Positions 1 to 9,100 of a stretch of DNA of 22,795 nucleotides are shown one piece after another. A program made the translations under genes and the position numbers. The notes beneath the pieces were generated by a model. The model saw nothing but the letters and a program-made list of their open reading frames with translations, was not told where the DNA came from and ran no database searches. The stretch covers positions 1-22,795 of the forward strand of contig JAWQRM010000427.1 of assembly GCA_033557675.1 (NCBI GenBank). The letters are read 5' to 3'. Position 1 is the stretch's first letter. Every line of letters starts with the position of its first letter. The DNA is from Coptodactyla brooksi. Taxonomy: Eukaryota; Arthropoda; Insecta; Coleoptera; Scarabaeidae.

Positions 1-84
1 TTTTTTTTTGTGGGTTGGGGTGGGGTGGTGCCGCCCCTCCGGGGTTCGGGCCGGGGGGTTGGGGTAAACCTTTTTAAACAACAA

Positions 85-125
<41 letters not shown>
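1..125. repeat. Low-complexity window start: G/T- and G/C-rich block, then poly(A)
   Basis: Nine Ts lead into a G-rich stretch with GGGGTT-like words and a short GC-rich core, then a run of more than 40 A residues. The composition is unlike anything else in the window. It may be a contig-end artefact, simple repeat or the tail of a retrotransposed copy. No open frame is present. Confidence 0.5.
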
Positions 126-127
<2 letters not shown>

Positions 128-310
128 TCATGTGAATAGTTAATAAAAAATTATAATGGCATTATAATTTTAATAAACAAAACCAGTGCAGTTATATGAT
201 TTGAAGGAAAAATCTCTGATATTTTTCACAGAAAGCATCTGTGAAAATTCCCTAATCATTCAAACAACATGGTTGAAAAAATTAAGAGCGCAAAGAAAAT
301 TATAAATTAG
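126..310. other. AT-rich non-coding stretch
   Basis: I see only AT-rich sequence with no convincing open frame, repeat or motif between the poly(A) run and the GC-rich block. Confidence 0.4.
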
Positions 311-600
311 TAGTGGCAGGAAACACTCGGTCGGATCAATAGGATGTACACCCTTCTAGGAGGCCCTTGCAAAAACCAGCAAGAAATGACGCTTCTGCCC
401 TGTAGAACTGAAAGGAGAGTCCCTTAAAGGGACCTGATGAACTGGCGCCATCCTGAAATAATGCTTGATGGCAGTGCCGGGATGGATTCACGCCACTAAG
501 GTTGAAATGAGTTTAATCGGTAGGGCCTATTCGGTATAGGCGAGTCTGACACTCCAGGGACAGGGCCCTGGGTACATAAAAAGCATTCTCAGATCATCCC
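311..600. other. GC-rich, frame-less block, possibly a retroelement 3' end
   Basis: About 290 bases of near-50% GC sit in very AT-rich surroundings and end in AAAAAAAAA at 601-609. Short self-complementary words occur (cccttaaaggga, tattcggtata). No reading frame is long enough to code. The composition and terminal A tract would fit the 3' UTR of a non-LTR retrotransposon, but I do not recognise the sequence and it could be something else. Confidence 0.3.
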
Positions 601-609
601 AAAAAAAAA

Positions 610-1290
610 CCATGACAGATCAGAATGGTGTCGAATTTTTCAATGTATCATATGTTTTATGTACACTTTATTTAATTGTTTGAATAATTTGAAAGTATAT
701 TATAGTGATCTGGAAAATGATGGTTTATCAAAAAACAGTTATGAATCTGATATTAAACCACCAATATGGCAAAAAAGGAGTGCAATAAATAGTGATTCAA
801 AAAGTATGAGTAACATGACAAGTTTATTAAATATATAACAAGTTTATAAAAATTCTGTTAAAACTTGACCATGTACAATATTTCCAATATTACCAATTAT
901 GATATTAGGAAATATTACCAATATTTCCTAAAACAGCAAATATGTTCACAAAATATGTCTAGTGAAGACTTGATAAAATGAAACTTCTTTTGGATTACTT
1001 TATTCCAAAATGTATGTCTTTGTGTATACTTGAACAAGAGTCATCCCTAGTTCAAGCAATGGTACTACAATATATAGAGCTATACATATTGTAGTACCGC
1101 TATATATAGAGATATCTGCTTCAGAATATATAATCCCACAAAAATAACAACATGGGATTTTAGTGGAAATGCTTTGTGAAAATGAGACTGACTACATTTG
1201 CAAGTGTGAGATCCATTTAGGTGAGGTAAAAAGCTACAAGAAACAAAATTATCTACCTTCGAGCAATCTTTTGATTCTTGGAATCACGTA
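610..1290. other. AT-rich intergenic sequence with two short hairpins
   Basis: There is no credible coding frame. It contains a perfect 12-bp inverted repeat with a 3-base loop (905-916 / 920-931) and a perfect 13-bp inverted repeat with a 12-base loop (1061-1073 / 1086-1098). Nothing else stands out. Confidence 0.5.
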
Positions 1291-2070
1291 TTGGGTTGGC
1301 AAATAATTTTGTTCGGTTTCTCAGAGTGAATTAATGCACAATTTACTTACGCGATATAATTTCATTATATCGCGTATGTAAATTGTTTGTAATCTGTCAG
1401 TGGAAGTACGTATCAAGTGATGGGCTTCTTGTCAGCGAAGGTTTTACATTGATCGGAAAAAGTGATAATCGGAGGGTGCTAGGTCCGGTGAATAAGAAGG
1501 ATGGGATAAAACATCCCAGGCAAGACAACCATTTTGGTCAGGTGATTAATGACATATGTGGTTGGCATTGTCGTGGTGAAAGTCTTGCGATTTACTAATT
1601 GTGGACATTTTCTGCACATTGGTTGCTCCAATTTTATTTAGTGAAAGTAGTATGCAGTTAAATCAATTGCTCTGCCCGAAGGTTTTCTGCATATTGCTTG
1701 CTGAAGTAAGTACTATGTTATCATATATGACCCACTCTTCATCTCCTGTAACCAACCACTTTAAAATTGGGCTGTTTTGTATATTAAATCATAGATGGTT
1801 ATGCGAGTGCTCAAGTTGGCCGTAGGTTAATTCACATGACAGCCACATATTGACAAACGTATCCAATCTTATGTAAATGGTTTGATTACTGGGATTGATG
1901 ACATGATATGTAAGGAGGCACTGTGGTTTCTGGGATTGCTACCAAGGTTAGTTTAGCCATGTCAAGACAGTTTGCTGCACTTCGCCATTGGTTCTGAAAT
2001 ACCGACCTTAGGTGCTTCTTCAATGGCCTGAAGAAGCAGCCTTGTAAATTCCCTGCCTAGACAGCTGAAC
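1291..2070 (-). mobile_element. Mariner fossil A (minus strand), with one TIR
   Basis: A mariner-like terminal repeat, ttgggttggcaaataa, starts at 1291 directly after a TA. On the minus strand, in broken frames, mariner transposase blocks can be read towards it: a CELT piece near 1820 (family PHELT), WLVTGDEEWVIYDN at about 1720-1765, HHDNANH near 1565, and LAWDVLSHPSYSPDLAPSDY at about 1465-1525. All three catalytic Asp residues (TGDE, HDNA, APSD) are still readable, but in-frame stops and shifts make it a pseudogene. Weak amino-terminal similarity (LQAIEEAPKVGISEPMA) extends to about 2060. The second TIR is not visible. Confidence 0.8.
1338..1386. repeat. 23-bp near-perfect hairpin
   Basis: The arms at 1338-1360 and 1364-1386 are complementary with one mismatch, separated by a 3-base loop (ttc). 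It lies inside mariner fossil A, between the third catalytic Asp and the TIR, where mariners normally have no such palindrome. Confidence 0.9.
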
Positions 2071-2084
2071 TGATCGTTGCATTT

Positions 2085-2285
2085 AAAGGCAGACAGCATT
2101 TCCGATGGGAGTTATTGGAACAGCCTTTTTACAGTCTGGATTCTACACCAAGTAATTTCATTAGAAACCACTTGGCTACAATTCTAATTCAGAATAAATG
2201 ATGAAGTTCGGCAAGCCGTTTGGACTTGGCTCCACAACATCGAGGCTAATTTCTTCTATGCCGCTTTCATTACGTTGTACTGATA
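2085..2285 (+). mobile_element. Mariner fossil B, C-terminal transposase fragment (plus strand)
   Basis: From 2103 the plus strand reads RWELLEQPFYSLDSTPSNFI, matching the mariner block GWEVLxHPPYSPDLAPSDxH. After a frameshift, 2197-2280 reads NDEVRQAVWTWLHNIEANFF and YAAF, the usual mariner C-terminal helix, before TGA at 2281. The third catalytic Asp is Asn (AAT at 2154-2156). It is oriented opposite to fossil A, so it is a separate insertion or an inverted piece. No TIR is recognisable at its right end. Confidence 0.75.
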
Positions 2286-2610
2286 AAATTTTAATGATTT
2301 GATAAAACTACTGACCTTCATCAGTGACTGTGCGGAAAAGTAATATGTACTAGTGCCTTAGTACATCGTCTCTTTGAATTCATAAAAGTTTTCTCTTGCA
2401 GGGCTTCCTGCCTTACTTTTTGAAACACCCTTGTAGGTCTAGAATCTAATGTGACTAATGTGGTTTGGTACTTAAAAGAAAAACTGAAAATCATTTCATC
2501 ACTTTTATTAAAATAGACAAGAGACAATAGGTTTGAGAATTGATCTAAAATTTTAGACATTACAGTAAATACTGATATACCAGTGAACACGTTTAGACTT
2601 TATTATTATT
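2286..2610 (-). other. kto: MED12 3' UTR and downstream flank
   Basis: This stretch follows the MED12 stop codon in transcript sense and contains two AATAAA hexamers. The 89-codon open frame at 2321-2590 on this strand resembles no protein I know and is probably chance. The stretch ends against a mariner fossil at about 2285. Confidence 0.5.
2504..2509 (-). terminator. Candidate MED12 poly(A) signal (AATAAA)
   Basis: AATAAA occurs on the minus strand about 100 bases past the stop codon, with a T/GT-rich stretch following in the transcript sense. A second AATAAA at 2604-2599 lies only seven bases after the stop and is the less likely main signal. Neither is supported by transcript data. Confidence 0.45.
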
Positions 2611-3126
2611 TTAACCCATATTGTATGGCGGTGGTTGCTGATATGGGTTGGGGTTCATTTGGCCACGCTGGAGATGAGCAACAAGACCGGGTTGTCCTTG
2701 TGGTCCACCTTGATGCATGCCCATCATCTGCCGCATTCGTTGCTGTTGGAATTGATTCTGTTGCATCGCTGCACTGTTCTGCATGACTTGCGCACCTCCA
2801 CGAGAGTATGGTGGAGCAGGACCTCCCTGAGCACCACTGCCCATTCCTCCCATCGCATTCATGTTTGGATTCATAGTAACGTTGGGTGCTTGTTGCATAT
2901 AATTTGGCCTGGGTGCTTGGGCCATGCCCCTATAGTCAGGTTGGGGGCCACGTGGTTGTGTAAAACCTTGCTGTTGTCCAGAATACATTGTAGCTTGGTT
3001 CGGTTGCATCATTTGCTGATTAGCTTGCATTGTGTTTGCCATCATAGAATTTTGAGTGGCAGGGTAATTACCATAAGCTTGATTCATACCCGCAGGTATG
3101 TTACCGTAAGGCTGTTGGAACATTCC
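2611..3126 (-). CDS. kto: MED12 last exon: Gln/Met/Asn-rich C-terminus
   Basis: The acceptor TTTTTAG precedes GMFQQPYGNIPAGMNQAYGN. The exon codes 171 residues to TAA at 2613-2611, ending PYQQPPPYNMG. It is low in complexity: QANQQMMQPNQATMYSGQQQ, MNPNMNAMGGMGSGAQGGP and QNQFQQQRMRQMMGMHQGG, with no long homopolymeric glutamine run. It fits the disordered Gln-rich (Opa-like) end of insect MED12. The preceding intron is 3,171 bases. The frame is phase 0 at the acceptor. Confidence 0.92.
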   Translation of the reverse strand, partial: GMFQQPYGNIPAGMNQAYGNYPATQNSMMANTMQANQQMMQPNQATMYSGQQQGFTQPRGPQPDYRGMAQAPRPNYMQQAPNVTMNPNMNAMGGMGSGAQGGPAPPYSRGGAQVMQNSAAMQQNQFQQQRMRQMMGMHQGGPQGQPGLVAHLQRGQMNPNPYQQPPPYNMG

Positions 3127-6100
3127 CTAAAAATGTATTAATATATTAATTAAATAACATGCATATATTATGTTAAAGGGACATGGTAAAGGTTTTAAGG
3201 GACAACTTACGTTAAAAATATAAACACTTAAAATTTAGATAGAAAAAATGTTTCAATTGACATCAATAAACATTGTTTTATGTCATTTTTATTTTGAATT
3301 GCAATGGCTACTAGAGTTACAATTTTAAATAGTTTTTTTTTACAATTCAATTATGAACCTTTATAAATTGTAGATCATGCAAACTAAAAATTACATATGC
3401 TTTTTTTTATTGTACTTTCTACGCATATGGTAACGGTTTATAACCTAACATGCCATGGACTTCAAATACGAAATTCTAAATTACCCAATACTCTTTAAAA
3501 AGCTCAATATTATTATCAAGAGATCTTATTGCAATAAAAACCTTAATGTTTTTAGTTTTTATTGTAATTACACAGTTTAACTGACATACAAGGTGAAGCA
3601 GGTAACATGTAACACCTTATAACTTGGGTATTAGTTATACAAAGTGCCCCAAAGGTATGGAATAATGGTTCTACAGCCTTTGTCCAAACATCACTTTCGT
3701 AATGTTTGGACAAAAAATTTTTTCCGTTTTTGTAAAGTGCTTTTTTGGAGAATTTTGTTTTTTCATCCTGGAAAAAAGATAGCCTCACCGTGTAAAATTC
3801 AACTTTAATTTTTTTTTATTTTAAAAAATAGCAGGTAATTAATCATTAAGGAACATTTTAATAATCCGTGGATTCTCGCTGGTTTAACCACTCAGATAGG
3901 TTGGCTGAGCAGTATCCTGGCAGTTCATCGTGCATGAAAACGAACTCCTCATCAGCGCTTGCTCGTAAAATTGTACAAGATGGTCGCCGAGAAGATTCTG
4001 ATAGCTGGTGCTATTCAACTGACTTTCCACGAGCTTGAGTGAGTGTTTATTCGGATCGCAGAGGCCGGCCCAAACCATCAGCCCATCACCGCTAAATTTC
4101 TCGTCGAAAAACGTATCCGATCTTTCCGTAAGGCGAGCCTATAGCCATTAAAGCTGACCATACTGTCGCGTTTGAAGCACTTTTCACGAATCCACATCAC
4201 CTTTTTAAAAAAAAACGAGAAATTTTGAGTTCGGTCGATTGGCGGTTTGGGATGGCTTCTGCAGTCCAAATGTGCTTGAGGTCACATTGGTGGAAGGTGG
4301 GTTGAATAGTGCCAGCTATCAGAATCTTCTTGGCGACCATCTCGTACCCTTTTACCATTTGCGCCTATGATGGACTCGTTTTCCTGCACAACGGAGCGCA
4401 AGCACACCGCTTAGTTGGCACATCTGAGCGGCTACATCAGCTAAACATCGTAATGCTGGACTGACCTGCTTGCTCACCGGACTTAAATCCGATCGAAAGC
4501 ATTTGGGAAATCACGTCATTTTCAATTAAACGTACATAGGCATCTTAATGAAATGTTTCCGAACCGTTGGATACGCCAAAGAGGTTCTGTAGAATGGCTA
4601 CCACGATCTCCCAACCTAACGCCTTGCGACTTTGTTTTATGGGGTCATATAAAACACAATATTTATAGAATTCGTCGTTATGTTAAATTTATGTTTTTGT
4701 GTTTTTTTGGTTTAAAACTTATTACATTTTTTTAACCATTAATGTATTAATTTACTCGTAAATCTTTAAATTTATTTATTGTAAGATCTTACCAAGAGTA
4801 ATCCAAAGAACCAAAAATATACAGTGTTCTATTTAAAAAAAAGGTCGACATCTTGACCTTTCACAATTTTTTTTGTGCTAAGTGACAACATGTGCATGAT
4901 TGTACTAAGCAACCTTTGTTTGAAACATTTTTTAATATAAAGTCTGGTTAATGCTGTAGAACCATTCTTTCATATCTTTCGGGCACTCTGTACATTGAGT
5001 GATTGGTCCTTTTTAGGCCAGACAAATTGGGATATACTCTATGTATACTCTAATACTGTTATTATATCCTGTTTTGTGCAACATTTAAAAAATGTTGCAC
5101 AAAACAAGCCCCAGTTTGTCTTACAATGACATTAAAATAAAATCTTTACTAAACCGTTAAAGATAAAATCTTTACAAAACGTTATTTGCTATTATCTCTG
5201 CCCAATTATGTTTTTGCAATAGTAGCTGGAAGCAAGTTATCTAACTGTAATTCAGTAATCATATTAAGTGCTTTTCTAGTTTTGATTTCCCATCAGTCTT
5301 CTCTACTTGTTGGTGGAATCTTTTTCCTTGTGATGATTCCACATAAGGTCCAGAGGTATAAAGTCTGGCAGCTATTGAAGCCACATAATGGATTTCCCAT
5401 AACTTTCTTGTTATAGGGCAAGGCGTCGCCCTGCTGAAAAATTATTGGTCCAATATTCAGTGGTAGTTCATTAAAAAAATCTGGAATGTGGTTTTGCAAA
5501 TGCCTTTCTCCATTTAATGGGTCAGCAAAAATTATTGGCTTAATAATTCTCCGTTTAATTTCCCACTTATAACTTTAATCACTAAAACCAAATCGCCCCT
5601 GATGTGCATACTCTCGTAATTTTGGGATTTTCTTGAATCCAATAATTGGTGTTAGTATGATTAAGTAAATCTAAATTACAGGTCTGACAATGAAAATTAT
5701 TGTCCAAATTGTGTCTGTGTAAAGACTGATTGCAATAGTCATTTAGTCCTTTGCAATCATTGATTAGGTCTAAAAATATTAAACACAAAGTTTAATAACT
5801 TATTCAATGTCATAGTACACCAAGCACTAACAATTAGATAGATTTAATGCAATAAAATAGTGTCCACCTGTCATTTTAAAAAGAAATGCCATGTTGCATT
5901 TTGAAAACATGGTTGAAAAGAAAATGTTAACACAAATATTTGTTGGGACTAAAAAAGCACAATTACACAATATAAACCACCACTTAATCTCTATTTTTTT
6001 TAATAACAGAGCAACAAGGTGTCAAAAATCCCCTTATAATTATGCATCCTACCAGTTAGCATCTGTTTGGACAAAAAAAAGTATATAAACAGAAGAAAAA

Positions 6101-9100
6101 AATACAGTAGTAATCTTTTTTTTCAAAATCGAAAACAGTATGAAGATGCTGCTCTATTGAATAATCGGTTGCTTAATTGTATACATATTTTGAAATATAA
6201 CTAGGTCGAGTGTATACGCTTACTGGCTGTCGTTAATCAATACAATTCATGTTTTTAGTGTTATATCATAAGTGTTGATTAAAATTCATAACATTACTTG
6301 ATTAGATTGCATCGCTGATGGATGTTGCTGCCTTAACGATTGTCTTGGGAATGGATGCCTTTGCATCGGGGCATATCCACCAGCTTGAGGGTTTGGTCCA
6401 GTCTGACTCTGGTTGGGCATAAACTGGTTGTGCGGGAGCCTCTGCCTTAGCATATTTGATAATGCTTGTTTTGATGGATTAATTTGTTGTGGTCTTTCAA
6501 ACCGGTTTACTAAACAATCAATTTTTATTGCTTCCTTATTTAATTATTTTGAATACACTTTTGACATTACCGTTATTAATCTGCTGTGGATAATATGCTT
6601 GCGTTTGTTGATTGTACCACTGCTGTTGATTCGGATTCGCCCCAAACTGTTGACTAGGTTGTGGCTGTTGTATTCCTCCAGGTCCTTGTCCATAATTACC
6701 CATATGTTGCAACTGTGGATTCTGAGGTTGGACACCTTGCATACCTCCCATACTTGGCTGAACTTGTCCCATCTGCTGTTGCCCTATGCCCATTCCAGAA
6801 ACCGCTATTTGCCCTGGTGCTCCTTTCTTGGGTCTCCTCTTCTGACTTTTGCCGCGGCCCTTGGATCCTGGGAAGGCACCCAAGGGACTCTGGTCCACAG
6901 AAGACGGGGTATCAGCCTTCAGGTCAGATTCCTTTAGAATGTGTTTAATATATGCAAATAAAAATAAAGCATAACAAACAGACACAAAGCAAAGCAACAA
7001 AAAAAAAATGAGAAAGTGATGATTGCCTAAAGCTGCCGAAAACAAAAATACTAACAGATTTGTCGGGTAATGGTTCAAGGTCTTCAGGTGGCAATGGTGG
7101 TGGTTCGAGATAGTATGAAGATGGTTTTGTGAGGTTATGTGTGTGATACTTCAGTAGACGGTGGGTTTCCTCGCAAGCTAAAGGTTGCCTTTGGATGTGG
7201 ACGGCGCCAAACCAGGACCATGACAGGGGAGCTGGGTTTTTCATTCCTTCAAGTACATCCCAACTGCTGACTTTTTGATGATCAGATACCTAAACAAATT
7301 GAGGTTAATTTCGAATAATACATCATCCGGATACTGTGATATCAAAACAAATTTCTAAGTGAAGAATATGTAGCAAGCTTATTTATATACGCAACATATA
7401 TCTTTAAACTATTAAATTTTTTTAGTAGCTGTACAAAAATATCTGATAGATCGCAAATAATTAGTTTTAGGAATATATTTGGTAATAAAAAATTAAGCAA
7501 ATTAATACAAGCACTATATTCATGACTATATAAAATGCCTTTAAATACTGTATTCTATATAGATATAATGCCTTTAATGTTTATCATAACTCCGTTTACT
7601 GTTTATCATTATGTAGCAATTGCATACTTACTGAAAGACCATGTTTTTTATCAATACTGTCAAAGCTGATTTTGTTGCCTTTGCTATCCGTTAAGATACC
7701 TGATGGTTCGACAGTAATTACTTCATTTATATACCTTGGCAAAGGCAGCAATTGTCTTATGTGCAACAAAGAAGGGGTCTGCCTATCACCTAATTCTTTC
7801 TTTAATTTTTTAATTAGATTTAAGTACATCTTACGACTATCCTCCTAAAATAACAGAAATAAAAGTCTCAAAAAAAATCTTACATTTTGGAAAATGTTAT
7901 TGTACCGGACCATCTGTGGCTAGTGCTGAATGAACCAAAGTCGCTAACATATCAATTACTATAGTAAACAGTTCGCTATGAGTATGTAAATCTATTAAAC
8001 CATTTGTGACGAGTTGCACTAAAAGTAATGCCCAGTCGATTGTGACAGACATGTTTTTTTGAAATGCATCGAAAACTCCACCCACCAAAGCAAATCTCAA
8101 TTGTAACCCATCTAGAGTACGTTCACTGTTTATTATGTCTGATAAATTTCCTTCACGGGCTAATACCACTAGCTGCAAAACAAATAAATTATTAAGTACT
8201 TACAATTAAAGGTACTAATTGAATTATGTTTACACAAGTACACTTGTTATTGATTTTCTGACCTGCGATAATTGCTGATGCAGAGAAGATAGTAATCCTT
8301 CTCGTTGTCCTTCTTCCTGGCCTTTCAAACACGTTAGTACTAAACTAAGGAATGGTTGATGGCTTAATAAACTTTGATTGTCTCCTGTTGCACGTCTACT
8401 ACTCTTTTGATCCTTACACCAACCTCCGCTCTCTAACACTTGTCCTGCGACCTTCAGAACACGACTTTGTACTGCACTCGGTAGCTTGGAGACCAAAGGT
8501 GCAACCAACCATATTGAATCTTGCCTTTTAGTTTTTGACTCACACCTAAAACCCAAAATATCAAAAAATAAATGGAAGTATCGATAAAAGTGAGTACTTG
8601 AGTTGGTTGTTTCGTCTTATTAATGTATTGTTGTTATATTGTAATCCCGTCCTGACGAACATTTTGGTGATGTGTTTAACGACACATTTCGACTTTCGAT
8701 TTTCAAGTATATCTAAAAGTATTGACTTGAGAATGACAAAAGTCGAAACGCATTGTGAAACACATCACCAAAATGTTCCTCAGAATGTGATTGTAATACA
8801 ACAACAATACAAAAGTAAGTAACTTAATTATTACCGATGAATTCATGCAGAGTTGAAATAAGAACCTTATAGTTGTCATTGTAGCTCAAAATTGAAGTCG
8901 GTTCTTAAATGACACTAAATTATTAATATAAATGCGCGGGAACATTTTTGTTGAAAGTTTTATTATTTATGCAGATTTGGGTAGTATTTAGCCGTGTAAG
9001 GGGAATCATGTGAGTGGAATTAACCACTTGCGCTAGAAAGATGTGCCACGCACCTCAAGATGCTTTTGTTCCAAAATCGCCAGCAACGTGTACACCACGT

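Larger units (their letters stand above)
3633..4995 (+). mobile_element. TIR-bounded Tc1/mariner-superfamily element, decayed and internally nested
   Basis: Imperfect inverted repeats bound this stretch. The left end (from about 3634) reads acaaagtgccccaaaggtat and continues through aatggttctacagc; the right end (to about 4993), in reverse, reads acagagtgcccgaaagatat and continues through aatggttctacagc. Near the right side the plus strand reads HLNEMFPNRWIRQRGSVEWL then PRSPNLTPCDFVLWGHIK (4541-4666). This matches insect transposases of the type RFPNRWIGRGGP then WPPRSPDLTPLDFFLWG. The SPD Asp is Asn. The two Tc1 fragments at 3885-4535 appear to sit inside it. Confidence 0.65.

Noticed and set aside
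1..70. Telomeric repeat at the left edge
   Set aside because: The G-rich words are irregular and do not form tandem TTAGG or another telomere unit.
2321..2590. 89-codon minus-strand frame just downstream of MED12
   Set aside because: It lies in the presumed 3' UTR and flank, has no family resemblance, and starts inside the candidate poly(A) region.
2635..3141. 168-codon plus-strand open frame
   Set aside because: It is the antisense shadow of the MED12 last exon, whose Gln/Met-rich codons leave the other strand open. It has no recognisable domain.
5186..5416. 76-codon hydrophobic plus-strand frame
   Set aside because: It overlaps in antisense the transposase fossil at 5280-5790, which explains the sequence better.
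6413..6937. 174-codon plus-strand open frame, rich in hydrophobic residues
   Set aside because: Antisense shadow of MED12 exons m and n. The apparent membrane-like content comes from reversing low-complexity codons.
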